DNA of 64,000 nt from Streptomyces sp. NBRC 109706 (GCF_000974485.1 NZ_BBOM01000009.1:186001-250000); one strand, 5' to 3'. Counted from the first letter of the stretch, positions 11,106-20,385 are shown. A program made the numbers and translations. Notes: a model not told the origin generated them from the sequence alone.

Positions 11106-11945
11106 ATGACGGAACCGAACTCCCCCGAGCCGACCTCGGGGGCGGCGAACGCGCCCGCCGCGCCGGTGGCCGTGGTCACGGGGGCCAACTCGGGGATCGG
11201 CCGCGCCACGGCGATCGCCCTCGCCCGGCAGGGCGTCGACGTGGGCATCGCCTGGTTCGGCGACGCCGAGGGCGCCGAGACCACCGCCAGGGCGGTCCGC
11301 GCGGCGGGGCGGCGCGCGGAGACGGCGGAGGTGGATCTCGCGCTGCTGCCGGAGGCCGCCGATGTGGTGGACACCCTGGCGGAGCGGTTCGGCCGCCTCG
11401 ACATCCTGGTCAACAACGCCGGCACGGGCAGCAATGTCGACTTTCTGGATGTGGAACTCCCGGAGATGTACCGGGTGTTGAACGTCAACATGATCGGCCC
11501 GATGCTCTGTGCCCAACGCGCGGCCCGCTGGATGATCCGCCAGGGCGGCGGCGGCAGCATCGTCAATGTGACCAGCGTGCACGAACACCAGCCGCGGGTG
11601 CGCACCGCGCCCTACTGCGCGGCCAAGGGCGGGCTCGGGCTGCTCACCCAGGTGATGGCGCTGGAGCTGGCCGAGCACGGCATCCGGGTCAACGCGGTGG
11701 CGCCAGGCGAGATCGCGACGCCGATGAACGGCTATGTGGATGTGGATGTGCACACCCTGGAGCGCCCCGGCATCCCGCTGCGGCGCCCGGGCGACCCGAG
11801 CGAGGTCGCCGAGGTGATCGCGTTTCTGGCGAGCGAACGGGCCGGCTATGTCACGGGGGCGTCCTGGCCGGTGGACGGCGGGATGCTGACGATGGGCCCC
11901 ACCGGCTCGTCGGCGCTGCCCACCGACCACTGGCGCCACCCCTGA
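11106..11945 (+). CDS. SDR-family oxidoreductase
   Basis: The 279-residue protein is a classical short-chain dehydrogenase: cofactor loop TGANSGIG at residues 25-32, NNAG structural motif, catalytic Ser in VTSVHEH, and the catalytic Tyr and Lys in PYCAAKGG. The C-terminal WPVDGGMLTMGP resembles glucose 1-dehydrogenase-like and 3-oxoacyl reductase-like SDRs. Substrate is unknown; a sugar or aldehyde reductase role in stress is plausible given the neighbouring stress genes. The N-terminus is extended by about 20 Pro/Ala-rich residues. The ATG at 11106 has GGAG nearby (ACGGAGTGTG). Confidence 0.85.
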   Translation: MTEPNSPEPTSGAANAPAAPVAVVTGANSGIGRATAIALARQGVDVGIAWFGDAEGAETTARAVRAAGRRAETAEVDLALLPEAADVVDTLAERFGRLDILVNNAGTGSNVDFLDVELPEMYRVLNVNMIGPMLCAQRAARWMIRQGGGGSIVNVTSVHEHQPRVRTAPYCAAKGGLGLLTQVMALELAEHGIRVNAVAPGEIATPMNGYVDVDVHTLERPGIPLRRPGDPSEVAEVIAFLASERAGYVTGASWPVDGGMLTMGPTGSSALPTDHWRHP

Positions 11946-11981
11946 GCCGACCGTCCCCGAGCCGTCGGCGGGAGGGGCGGC

Positions 11982-13679
11982 TCAGCCGGCGGCGTCGAGG
12001 ACGTCCCGCCGACCGTCCCGGCGCGCCTGGTCGGCCCTGACGACCTCCGGATGGTGCAGGTCGAAGGCCGGTGACTCGGAACGCACCCGAGGCAGGGTGG
12101 TGAAGTTGTGGCGCGGCGGCGGGCAGGAGGTGACCCACTCCAACGACCGGCCGTAGCCCCAGGGATCGTCGGAGGTGACCGGGGGCGCGGTGCGCGTCGT
12201 GTGCCACACGTTGTAGAGGAACGGCAGCGTGGAGAGGCCGAGCAGAAACGCGCCGATGCTGGAGACCATGTTGAGCCCCGTGAAGCCGTCCGCGGCGAGA
12301 TAGTCGGCATACCGGCGCGGCATGCCCTCGGCGCCGAGCCAGTGCTGCACCAGAAAGGTCGTGTGAAAACCGACGAACAGCGTCCAGAAATGGATTTTCC
12401 CCAGCCGTTCGTCAAGAATGCGGCCGGTCATCTTCGGCCACCAGAAGTGGAATCCGGCGAACATCGCGAAGACCACGGTACCGAAGACCACATAGTGGAA
12501 GTGGCCCACCACGAAGTAGCTGTCCGTCACCTGGAAGTCGAGCGGCGGAGACGCCAGGATCACCCCGGTCAACCCGCCGAAGAGGAACGTCACCAGAAAT
12601 CCCATGCACCAGAGCATGGGCGCCTCGAAGGAGAGCGATCCGTTCATCATGGTGCCGATCCAGTTGAAGAACTTGACGCCGGTCGGCACCGCGATGAGAA
12701 AGGACAGCAACGAGAAGAACGGCAGCAACACCGCGCCGGTCGCGAACATGTGGTGGGCCCACACCACCGCCGAGAGCCCGGTGATCGCCACCGTCGCCGC
12801 GACCAGTCCCAGATAGCCGAAGATCGGTTTGCGGCTGAACACCGGAATGATCTCGGAGACGATACCGAAGAACGGCAGCGCGATGATGTACACCTCCGGA
12901 TGGCCGAAGAACCAGAAGAGGTGCTGCCAGAGCAGCGCGCCCCCGTTGGCCGCGTCGAACACATGGGAGCCGAAGGCCCGGTCGGATTCCAGCGCGAACA
13001 GCGTCGCGGCCAGCACCGGGAAGGCCATCAGCACCAACACGCTGGTCAGCAGCACGTTCCAGGTGAAGATCGGCATCCGGAACATCGTCATGCCGGGCGC
13101 GCGCAGGCAGATGATCGTGGTGATGAAGTTGACGGCGCCCAGGATGGTGCCGAAGCCGGAGAGGGACAGGCCCATCACCCACAGGTCGGGGCCCACGCCC
13201 GGCGAGTAGACGGCGCTGTTCAGCGGCGCGTAGGCGAACCAGCCGAAGGACGCCGGGCCCTCGGGGGTGAGCAGCGAGCCGACCACGGTCAGCCCGCCGA
13301 ACAGGAACAGCCAGTAGGCCAGCGCGTTCAGCCGGGGGAAGGCCACATCGGCGGCGCCGATCTGCAGCGGCACGATGACATTGCCGAAGCCGATGAAGAG
13401 CGGCGTCGCGAAGAGCAGCATCATCACGGTGCCGTGCAGGGTGAACGCCTGGTTGTACTGCTCGGCGCTGAGCAACTGCAGTCCCGGCCTGGCCAGTTCG
13501 GCGCGCATCAGCAGGGCGAGCAGGCCCGCCAGCAGGAAGAACAGAAACGAGGTCGCCAGGTAGAGCTTCCCGATCTGTTTGTGGTCGGTGGTGGTCAGCC
13601 ACTCCACCGGGGACGGTCCGGCCGGTCGGCGCGGCCCGTCCGTGGACGGCCCGGGCCGTGCTGGTGCCAACGTCGCCAT
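11982..13679 (-). CDS. ctaD: Cytochrome c oxidase subunit I
   Basis: The 565-residue, 12-helix membrane protein is the catalytic subunit of an aa3-type oxidase. Heme and copper ligands are visible in FTLHGTVMML (low-spin heme), WFFGHPEVYII (CuB His and the cross-linked Tyr), WAHHMFATG and GHFHYVVFG. The usual partners ctaC, ctaE and ctaF are not adjacent, so this is probably a second, stand-alone copy. The ATG at 13679 has GAGAGGAC just upstream. The C-terminal part has the actinobacterial hydrophilic tail. Confidence 0.95.
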   Translation of the reverse strand: MATLAPARPGPSTDGPRRPAGPSPVEWLTTTDHKQIGKLYLATSFLFFLLAGLLALLMRAELARPGLQLLSAEQYNQAFTLHGTVMMLLFATPLFIGFGNVIVPLQIGAADVAFPRLNALAYWLFLFGGLTVVGSLLTPEGPASFGWFAYAPLNSAVYSPGVGPDLWVMGLSLSGFGTILGAVNFITTIICLRAPGMTMFRMPIFTWNVLLTSVLVLMAFPVLAATLFALESDRAFGSHVFDAANGGALLWQHLFWFFGHPEVYIIALPFFGIVSEIIPVFSRKPIFGYLGLVAATVAITGLSAVVWAHHMFATGAVLLPFFSLLSFLIAVPTGVKFFNWIGTMMNGSLSFEAPMLWCMGFLVTFLFGGLTGVILASPPLDFQVTDSYFVVGHFHYVVFGTVVFAMFAGFHFWWPKMTGRILDERLGKIHFWTLFVGFHTTFLVQHWLGAEGMPRRYADYLAADGFTGLNMVSSIGAFLLGLSTLPFLYNVWHTTRTAPPVTSDDPWGYGRSLEWVTSCPPPRHNFTTLPRVRSESPAFDLHHPEVVRADQARRDGRRDVLDAAG

Positions 13680-13826
13680 GGTGTCCTCTCGCCCGACTCG
13701 CGGCCCCCGTTGTACTGCGAGGGGGTCATGGCGCCGCGCTTTGGGCCGTTCGTGGGCGGTGCGCCGCCCGGCCCGTCCCCGGCCCGTCCCCGGTCAGCCG
13801 CCGGCCCGTCGCTGGCCGGCCGCCGG

Positions 13827-14210
13827 TCAGGTCAGCTCGCCATGGCCGAACAAGTCCGCGTAGCCGGAGGGCAGTTGACTGATCAGCTTGTTCATCTCAC
13901 CGCCGGTGATCTGGTCGGCGAGCACGGAGAGGACGACCCGGGTGTGCTCCTCGGCGCTCGCCTCGTCCTCCTCGGCGTGTTCGGCGACCCGGTGGATGAA
14001 CTCCTCGACGCCCCACGTGCGCGCCGGCCCCTCCGACCGGTCGACGATATCGGCGAGCCGCGTGGGCAACTGGTCGGCCAGATGTTCGGCGGAGGTGTCC
14101 GGCAGCCGTTCGCCGAGGGTTTCGATAACCGCCTCGACAATGCGCTCGGCCTCGTCGGCGGCGTATTCTCCCCGTTCCCTGACGGTGGACATAAAGGTGC
14201 CATAGGTCAT
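13827..14210 (-). CDS. DUF2267 domain protein
   Basis: The 127-residue protein is one DUF2267 domain: alternating helices with many Glu and Arg residues, and the typical ending INKLISQLPxGYADLF-like stretch, here KLISQLPSGYADLFG. Proteins of this family are associated with stress and often sit beside sigma-factor genes, but no biochemical role is established. ATG 14210 has an AAGGAG ribosome site at seven bases; the upstream open frame is not used. It is divergent from the sigma factor gene and may share its regulatory region. Confidence 0.8.
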   Translation of the reverse strand: MTYGTFMSTVRERGEYAADEAERIVEAVIETLGERLPDTSAEHLADQLPTRLADIVDRSEGPARTWGVEEFIHRVAEHAEEDEASAEEHTRVVLSVLADQITGGEMNKLISQLPSGYADLFGHGELT

Positions 14211-14264
14211 CGTGCCGCTCCTTGTCCGTCGGATCTGGTGGAACCTGAAGGGGCCGCGTCCGAT

Positions 14265-14310
14265 GTTCGCGCCCCGACTCCGCGGGTAACCGGACAGGGC
14301 GCGGGATAAC
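14265..14310. promoter_or_regulatory. Overlapping divergent SigB-like promoters
   Basis: On the plus strand GTTC (14265-14268), 15 bases, then GGGTAA (14284-14289) fits the SigB/F promoter pattern and points to the sigma factor gene, giving a leader of about 165 bases. On the minus strand GTTA (14310-14307), 15 bases, then GGTTAC (14291-14286) is a weaker match pointing to the DUF2267 gene. The two -10 elements overlap, so the sigma factor may control both itself and DUF2267. This is inferred from spacing and base identity only. Confidence 0.45.
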
Positions 14311-14463
14311 CCTCTCTTCGCCCGGCGTCGAGGGGCTTTCGGGGCGCTCGTCCCGCTCAAGATGTGGGGGGCGACTTTCGCGTGCAGACTGAGGGACAGC
14401 GGTCTCTTCCCGTGGCGAGTTCAGCGCGGAATCGCACGCCCACCCTCACCTGGGAGAGCAGGA

Positions 14464-15354
14464 ATGAATACCCCAGCACGCCCCCGTAAGAAGCGCCATC
14501 CGCACGACGACGCACCGGATACCAGCCGGCAGTTCCAACGCATCGCGGAACTGCCACCGTGCCCGGAACGCGAGGCGTTGTACCGGGATGTCATCTGCGC
14601 CTGGATTCCGATGGCGGACCGGCTGGCCCGGACGTTCAGGGATCGGGGCGAGGCCCTGGAGGACCTGGAACAGGTGGCGGCGCTCGGCCTGGTCAAGGCG
14701 GTCCACCGCTATGACCCCAGCCGGGGGCGTCCCTTCGAGAGCTATGCCGTGCCCACCATCGTGGGCGAGGTCAAACGGCACTTCCGGGACCATATGTGGG
14801 GCCTGCACGTGCCCCGTCGCACCCAGGAGCTGCGCAACCGGGTGCGCGCCTCGGCGCGGCAGCTGAGCTTCCGGCTGGACGACCGGGGGCCGAGCGTGGC
14901 GCAGCTCGCCGAGCACAGCGGGCTCACCGAGGACGAGGTGCGGACCGGGCTCGAAGCCCTGGACAGCTACAGCACCCTGTCGCTGAACGCCGAACTCCCG
15001 GGCGCCGACGGCGACTACTCGCTGCTGGACACCCTGGGCACCCTGGAGCCCGGCTTCGACCGGGTGGTGGATCGGGAGGCGGTGCGCCATCCGCTGCGTT
15101 CACTGCCCGAGCGGGAGCGGCACATCCTGTATCTGCGGTACTTCCATGGCATGACACAGAGCCGGATCGCCGATCAACTGGGCATCTCGCAGATGCATGT
15201 CTCCCGGCTGCTGAACCGGGCCTGTGAGCGGGTCAGGGCCGCGATCGAGGGGGACGAACCCGCCACCACCGCCCCGACCCGGGCCAGGACGCCGGCGCGG
15301 GAGCCGGTGCCCGTCACCGCCGCCGCGCGGGAGTCGGCGCGGGTGCGCGGATAG
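14464..15354 (+). CDS. SigB/SigF/SigG-family RNA polymerase sigma factor
   Basis: The 296-residue protein has regions 2, 3 and 4 of the streptomycete SigB/F/G subfamily: VAALGLVKAVHRYDPSRGRP and FESYAVPTIVGEVKRHFRDH in region 2, VPRRTQELRNRVR leading into region 3, and the helix-turn-helix GMTQSRIADQLGISQMHVSR in region 4. Such factors direct general-stress, osmotic and sporulation promoters. A C-terminal 40-residue Ala/Arg/Thr-rich tail is extra. No anti-sigma or anti-anti-sigma gene is adjacent, so control must be by a remote partner or by transcription. The ATG at 14464 has GGGAGAGCAGGA upstream. Confidence 0.92.
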   Translation: MNTPARPRKKRHPHDDAPDTSRQFQRIAELPPCPEREALYRDVICAWIPMADRLARTFRDRGEALEDLEQVAALGLVKAVHRYDPSRGRPFESYAVPTIVGEVKRHFRDHMWGLHVPRRTQELRNRVRASARQLSFRLDDRGPSVAQLAEHSGLTEDEVRTGLEALDSYSTLSLNAELPGADGDYSLLDTLGTLEPGFDRVVDREAVRHPLRSLPERERHILYLRYFHGMTQSRIADQLGISQMHVSRLLNRACERVRAAIEGDEPATTAPTRARTPAREPVPVTAAARESARVRG

Positions 15355-15481
15355 CGCGCCGGCGGCACCCGAGACCGTTCGGCCGACGGCCGGCGCCCTC
15401 CGTGGCGCCGGCCGTCGGCGTGTCCGGTACCGGGGCCTTCGAACGGGTTTGCCCCCGGCGGATCGGGCAACTCGCGGGCCC

Positions 15482-16468
15482 ATGAGCCAGCCACCGCACA
15501 CGTTGGTCGTCCGCCTCGACGGCGCGGGCGACGTGCTGCTGGCCGGCCCCGCCATCCGGGCGGTGGCGGCCGGTTCGAGGTCCACCACCCTGCTCTGCGG
15601 CCCACGCGGCCAGGCCGCCGGACGGCTGCTGCCCGGGGTGGACGAGGTGCTGGTCTACGACGCGCCGCGGGTCTCCATCTCACCGCCGGCGGTCCAGCGT
15701 TCCACCGTGAACCAGCTGGTGGAACGGTTGGCGGCGCGGCGCTTCGAGCGCGCGTTGATCTTCGCCTCGCCCCGCCAGAGCCCGCTGCCCGCCGCGCTGC
15801 TGCTCAAGCTCGCCGGGGTGGCCTGGGTCGCGGCCGACTGCGAGCACGCGCCCGGGCCGCTGTTGCGGCTGCGCAACCGGCGGGCCGAGCGGCGGCACGA
15901 GGCGGAGGCCGCCCTGGACCTCGCGGCCGCCGCCGGCTTCCCGCTGCCGGCGGGCGACGACGGCGCACTGGGCATCAGGGCCCATCCCGGCGCCGGCGGA
16001 CTGACCGGGACGGGCGACTATCTGGTGGTCCACCCGGGCGGAACGGTGGCCGAGCGGGCCTGGACGCCGGCCCGGGCGGAGGGCGCGGTCGCGGCCCTCG
16101 ACGACGCCGGACACCGGGTGGTGGTGACGGGCGGCCCGGACGAGCGCGCGCTGACCCGCCAGGTGGCCGGCGGTCGCGCCCTGGACCTGGGCGGGCTGAC
16201 CGAGCTGCCCCGGCTGGCCGGTGTCCTCGCCGGCGCCCGCGCCGTGGTCGCCGGCGCCACCGCGCCCGCCCAGCTGGCCGCCGCGGTGCGCACCCCGATC
16301 GTCAGCCTGCTGCCGCCCTGTCTGGGCTCCGATCATCTGTTGCCCTATCGGGTGCCACATCTGCGCCTCGGTGATCGGGACGTGCCCAGCCTTGACGCGA
16401 TCGGCGACGAGGAGCTGTTGAGCGCGGTGGCCGCCCTGACCGGGCGGGCCGCGCTGGCGCCCCGCTGA
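15482..16468 (+). CDS. Glycosyltransferase family 9 (heptosyltransferase-like)
   Basis: The 328-residue protein starts with the GT9 pattern LVVRLDGAGDVLLAGPAIRA and has the nucleotide-sugar pocket signature VVHPGGTVAERAWTPAR, as well as a late SLLPP and Asp-rich loop. GT9 enzymes move heptose or related sugars. In actinomycetes, which lack LPS, members lie near stress or envelope genes and their acceptors are unknown. The protein looks cytoplasmic. It lies about 127 bases after the sigma factor gene and is probably a separate unit. Confidence 0.85.
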   Translation: MSQPPHTLVVRLDGAGDVLLAGPAIRAVAAGSRSTTLLCGPRGQAAGRLLPGVDEVLVYDAPRVSISPPAVQRSTVNQLVERLAARRFERALIFASPRQSPLPAALLLKLAGVAWVAADCEHAPGPLLRLRNRRAERRHEAEAALDLAAAAGFPLPAGDDGALGIRAHPGAGGLTGTGDYLVVHPGGTVAERAWTPARAEGAVAALDDAGHRVVVTGGPDERALTRQVAGGRALDLGGLTELPRLAGVLAGARAVVAGATAPAQLAAAVRTPIVSLLPPCLGSDHLLPYRVPHLRLGDRDVPSLDAIGDEELLSAVAALTGRAALAPR

Positions 16469-16552
16469 GCGCGCGACACCCGCTCGGCCGTGCCCGCCGT
16501 CGCCCCCGCCCCCGGTCCGGATCGCGCCACGCCGGGGGCACCCGTTTGCAGC

Positions 16553-16577
16553 GTTTTATCCCTATTGTCGGGGGAAA
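16553..16577 (+). promoter_or_regulatory. Candidate SigB-like promoter of katE
   Basis: GTTT at 16553-16556, a 15-base spacer, then GGGAAA at 16572-16577 has the correct spacing for a SigB-type promoter but the -10 differs from GGGTAY at two positions. The streptomycete monofunctional catalase gene is a known SigB target, which is why I record this weak match. Confidence 0.3.
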
Positions 16578-16627
16578 CTCGGCGCCGGCGGCGCGCGCCG
16601 TGGACCGGCTCGCGGCGCGCCGAGCCC

Positions 16628-16658
16628 CCGGGCGGCACCCGACACGGGTGCCGCCCGG
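16628..16658 (+). terminator. Perfect 14-bp hairpin in the katE leader
   Basis: CCGGGCGGCACCCG (16628-16641) pairs with CGGGTGCCGCCCGG (16645-16658) around a three-base loop ACA. No T-run follows. It ends about 35 bases before the katE ribosome site. It may terminate the GT9 transcript, or may lie in the katE 5' leader if the upstream promoter candidate is used. Confidence 0.6.
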
Positions 16659-16703
16659 CCGTGCCCACACCCGCAGCCCGTGGACCGAAGCGAAGGAGAG
16701 CCG

Positions 16704-18803
16704 ATGCCCGGCGAGGAACAACTGGACAAACAGCGTCAGCTGGATCCGCTGCGCGACCGGGGCGAGGACGCCCCGCTGAGCACCAACTTCGGCACCAGAG
16801 TCGATGACACCGACAACTCGCTGAGCGCCGGCGAGCGCGGCCCGACGCTGCTGGAGGACTTCCACTTCCGGGAGAAGATCACCCACTTCGACCACGAGCG
16901 CATCCCGGAACGGGTGGTGCACGCGCGGGGCGCCGGCGCCTACGGTCACTTCCGCCCGTACGAGTCGCTGGCCGAGTTCACCCGGGCCGACTTCCTCCAG
17001 GACCCGTCCCGCAGCACCCCCGTCTTCGTCCGCTTCTCCACCGTGGCCGGTTCGCGCGGATCCGCCGACACGGTGCGCGATGTCCGGGGCTTCGCGACCA
17101 AGTTCTATACCCGCGAGGGCAATTACGATCTGGTCGGCAATAACTTCCCGGTCTTCTTCGTGCAGGACGCGATCAAGTTCCCCGACTTTGTGCACGCGGT
17201 CAAGCCGGAGCCCAACAACGAGATGCCACAGGCCGCTTCGGCGCACGACACCTTCTGGGACTTCGTCTCCCTCCAGCCGGAGACCCTGCACACCGTGATG
17301 TGGCTGATGTCCGACCGGGCGCTGCCGCGCAGCTACCGGATGATGCAGGGCTTCGGCGTGCACACCTTCCGGTTTGTCAACGCGCGGGGCCAGGGCACCT
17401 TTGTGAAGTTCCACTGGCGCCCGCTGCTCGGCACCCACTCCCTGGTCTGGGACGAGTGCCAGCAGATCGCCGGCGCCGACCCCGACTTCAACCGGCGGGA
17501 CCTCTGGGACGCCATCGCCTCGGGCGCCTTCCCCGAGTACGAGCTGGCCGTCCAACTCGTCCCGGAGGAGGACGAGTTCTCGTTCGACTTCGATCTGCTC
17601 GACCCCACCAAGATCATCCCGGAGGAGATCGTCCCGCTGCGGCCGATCGGCCGGATGACGCTGGACCGCAACCCGGACAACTTCTTCGCCGAGACCGAGC
17701 AGGTCGCCTTCCACACCGCGCATGTGGTGCCGGGCATCGACTTCACCAACGACCCGCTGCTCCAGGGCCGCAACTTCTCCTATCTGGACACCCAGTTGAT
17801 CCGGCTGGGCGGCCCCAACTTCCAGCAGCTGCCGGTCAACCAGCCGCTCGCCACGGTCCGCAACAACCAGCGGGACGGCTACGGTCAGCACCGCATCCAC
17901 CCGGACCCGACCGCCTACGCGCCCAACAGCCTCGGCGGCGGCTGCCCCGCGATGGCGTCCGTCGACGCCGGCGCGTTCCGGCACCACCAGGTGCGGGTCG
18001 ACGGCGACAAGATCCGTAAGCGCAGCGACAGCTTCTCCGACCACTACAGCCAGGCCCAGCTCTTCTGGAACAGCATGGCGCCCTGGGAGAAGGGCCATAT
18101 CGTCGCGGCCTACCGCTTCGAACTCGGCAAGGTCGACGCGCGCCAGGTCAGGGAGCGGACGATCGAACAACTCAACCATATCGACCATGAGTTGGCCGTC
18201 GCGGTGGCCGTGGGCATCGGCGTGCGGCCGCCGGCCGAGCCGGTCGCGGAGAACGCGGGCCGCACCTCCCCCGCGCTGAGCATGGCCACCGAGCAGCCCG
18301 GCACCATCGCGACCAGGAAGATCGCCATCCTGGTCGCCGACGGGGTCTCCGCCACCGATGTGATGGCCGCGCGCGACGCGCTGACCGGCGGCGGCGCGGT
18401 GCCCGAGGTGCTGGCCGCGCACGACGGCGAGGTGTCGTCCGAGGACGGTGGAGCGGTCAAGGTGGACCGCGCGATGAGCACCATGTCGTCGGTGCTCTAT
18501 GACGCCGTGCTGGTCCCTGGTGGCGAGGCGAGCGTGCTCGAACTGAGCCGCGACGGGCTGGCGTTGCACTATGTCGCGCAGGCGTTCAAACACGGCAAGG
18601 CCATCGCGGCGCTGGGCTCCGGCATCGGCCTGCTGCGCGAGATCGGGCTGCCCGGCATCCGGCTGGCCGATGTGGGCGACCGCGCCGTCGACAACCTCGG
18701 CGTGGTCACCGGCGCGGACGCCGCCACCGTGGTGTCCACCTTCGCCGATGTGATCGCCCAACACCGCGTCTGGGAACGGGACTCCGACCGCACGGCGGCC
18801 TGA
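16704..18803 (+). CDS. katE: Large-subunit monofunctional catalase (HPII type)
   Basis: The 699-residue protein breaks down hydrogen peroxide. The distal His is in RVVHARGAGAYG near residue 72, the distal Asn in VGNNFPVFF near residue 145, and the proximal heme Tyr in NFSYLDTQ near residue 358. After the catalase core a flavodoxin/DJ-1-like class I amidotransferase-type domain runs from about residue 530 (KIAILVADGVSATDVM) to the end, which defines the large HPII clade. The ATG at 16704 has GAAGGAGAG at seven bases; the in-frame GTG upstream lacks one. A convergent terminator follows. Confidence 0.95.
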   Translation: MPGEEQLDKQRQLDPLRDRGEDAPLSTNFGTRVDDTDNSLSAGERGPTLLEDFHFREKITHFDHERIPERVVHARGAGAYGHFRPYESLAEFTRADFLQDPSRSTPVFVRFSTVAGSRGSADTVRDVRGFATKFYTREGNYDLVGNNFPVFFVQDAIKFPDFVHAVKPEPNNEMPQAASAHDTFWDFVSLQPETLHTVMWLMSDRALPRSYRMMQGFGVHTFRFVNARGQGTFVKFHWRPLLGTHSLVWDECQQIAGADPDFNRRDLWDAIASGAFPEYELAVQLVPEEDEFSFDFDLLDPTKIIPEEIVPLRPIGRMTLDRNPDNFFAETEQVAFHTAHVVPGIDFTNDPLLQGRNFSYLDTQLIRLGGPNFQQLPVNQPLATVRNNQRDGYGQHRIHPDPTAYAPNSLGGGCPAMASVDAGAFRHHQVRVDGDKIRKRSDSFSDHYSQAQLFWNSMAPWEKGHIVAAYRFELGKVDARQVRERTIEQLNHIDHELAVAVAVGIGVRPPAEPVAENAGRTSPALSMATEQPGTIATRKIAILVADGVSATDVMAARDALTGGGAVPEVLAAHDGEVSSEDGGAVKVDRAMSTMSSVLYDAVLVPGGEASVLELSRDGLALHYVAQAFKHGKAIAALGSGIGLLREIGLPGIRLADVGDRAVDNLGVVTGADAATVVSTFADVIAQHRVWERDSDRTAA

Positions 18804-18864
18804 CGCCCCGTCAGCACCGGCCGCGACGGTCGGCACCGTCGGAGTCGCTTGCGTAACGCGTCCG

Positions 18865-18899
18865 GGGCCCCGCCTGTTCACGGTGCTCAGGCGGGGCCC
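18865..18899. terminator. Bidirectional terminator between katE and the NDH-2 gene
   Basis: GGGCCCCGCCTG (18865-18876) pairs perfectly with CAGGCGGGGCCC (18888-18899) around an 11-base loop. It lies between two convergent genes. No T-run is present, as is usual in streptomycete terminators. Confidence 0.7.
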
Positions 18900-18934
18900 G
18901 GGCGCGGTCGTCGCCGATCGCGCTCGTCGAGGGC

Positions 18935-20260
18935 TCAGTCGCCGGGACGGTCGGTGCGGGGGACGCGGGCCAGTTCGGGGGACGCGGTGTCCAGGGGCAC
19001 CGAGCCGGAGCGCACCATGCCCAGTTGCACGGCCTGCCGGGGCAGTGCCGCCTCCAGCAGCCAGTCGGCGCCCACCCGCACCCGGTTCCCCGGCATGGCC
19101 ATCAGGTGGTAGCCACGGGTCACCGCGCCGGCCAGCGGGCCGGAGAGCGAGGCGCCCAACGGGTTGGCGGCGCCCTGCACCCCGCCGAGGTCCACGGCGA
19201 ACCCCAGGTCATGGTGCTCATAGGGGCGCGGCTCGGCCGCGAGCCCCAGCCGGGCCGACACGTTCCTGGCCGCCGTCTTCCCCTGGCGCCAGGCGTGTTG
19301 GGCGGTCATCGGGGTGAACTCCCCCGGCCGGGTCAGATCCGGCACCGCCGCCGCGTCGCCGGCGGCGAACACCTCCGGATGGCCGGGCACATTGAGGAAG
19401 CTGTCCACCACCAGCCGGCCGCGTTCGGTGTCGAGACCGAGATCGTCCACCAGCGGATCGGGGCGCACCCCGACGCACCAGACCAGCGAACGGGTCGGGA
19501 CGAACTCGCCGTCCTGGAGCAGCACCCCGTCCCGGGTGGCCTCCTTCACCGACATGCCGGTGCGCACGTCCACGCCGCGCTTACGCAGCACCCGGTCAGC
19601 GGTACGGCTGAGTCTCTCGTCCAGCTCGGGCAGCACCCGATCGGCGATATCCAGCAGCAGCCAGCGGGGCGAGACCCGTTCCCCCGCCTGCTCGCCGCGT
19701 ACCACCGCGTCGGCGAACATCGCCCCCTGGGCGGCCACCTCGGTGCCGGTGTAGCCGGCGCCGACCACCACAAAGGTGGCCCTGGCCTGCCGCTCCGCCG
19801 GGTCCGACGCATGCGCGGCCAGCTCCAGCTGGCGCACCACATGATCGCGCAGATACAGCGCCTCTGGCAGGCCACGGAAGCCGTGTGCGTGCTCGGCGAC
19901 CCCCGGAATGGGCAGCAGCCGGTTGACGCTGCCGACCGAGAGGATCAGCATGTCGTAGCTCAGCTCGCCGGGCCGGTCCTCGGGATCGGTGAAGTGCACG
20001 GTGCGCGAGGAGAGGTCCACTCGCTGTGCCTCTCCGAGCACCAGCTTGGCATGCGGCAGGGTGCCGGTCAGCGAGACACTGACCCGCCGTGGCTCCAGGA
20101 TGCCGGCCGCCACCTGCGGCAGCAGCGGCAGGTAGAGGAAGTAGTCGGTGGGGTTGAGCAGCACCACCTCCACGTGCCGCCGTGCGGTCCGGTTCAGAAT
20201 CCGAGCGGCTCGATAACCGGCGAACCCCGCTCCGACGATCACCACACGGGTCCGGCTCAT
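18935..20260 (-). CDS. NDH-2-like NAD(P)/FAD-dependent oxidoreductase
   Basis: The 441-residue flavoprotein carries two dinucleotide folds, VVIVGAGFAGYRAARIL at the N-terminus (FAD) and VVVGAGYTGTEVAAQGA near residue 165 (NADH), plus the FAD loop VFAAGDAAAVPD. This is the type II NADH dehydrogenase/ferredoxin-reductase-like architecture, which passes electrons from NADH to quinones at the membrane surface. A sulfide:quinone reductase is a less likely alternative, because the conserved cysteine pair of that family is not seen. The start ATG at 20260 has GGAGGTGGAGC upstream. Confidence 0.85.
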   Translation of the reverse strand: MSRTRVVIVGAGFAGYRAARILNRTARRHVEVVLLNPTDYFLYLPLLPQVAAGILEPRRVSVSLTGTLPHAKLVLGEAQRVDLSSRTVHFTDPEDRPGELSYDMLILSVGSVNRLLPIPGVAEHAHGFRGLPEALYLRDHVVRQLELAAHASDPAERQARATFVVVGAGYTGTEVAAQGAMFADAVVRGEQAGERVSPRWLLLDIADRVLPELDERLSRTADRVLRKRGVDVRTGMSVKEATRDGVLLQDGEFVPTRSLVWCVGVRPDPLVDDLGLDTERGRLVVDSFLNVPGHPEVFAAGDAAAVPDLTRPGEFTPMTAQHAWRQGKTAARNVSARLGLAAEPRPYEHHDLGFAVDLGGVQGAANPLGASLSGPLAGAVTRGYHLMAMPGNRVRVGADWLLEAALPRQAVQLGMVRSGSVPLDTASPELARVPRTDRPGD

Positions 20261-20325
20261 GCTCCACCTCCAGGGCGCCGAGGGTCAGGGCGGCCGGGTA
20301 CCCACCGGGAACCGTTCCAAGCGGG

Positions 20326-20372
20326 CCCGTGCCGCCCGACCGGCCGGTAACCGGTCGGTCGAGCGGCACGGG
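20326..20372 (-). terminator. Hairpin terminator after the selenium-binding protein gene
   Basis: The arms CCCGTGCCGC (20326-20335) and GCGGCACGGG (20363-20372) pair, and inside them CCGACCGG pairs with CCGGTCGG, separated by a four-base bulge. The structure lies 14 bases past the SBP56-type gene stop on the minus strand. Confidence 0.65.
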
Positions 20373-20385
20373 CGCCGGGCGTGGT

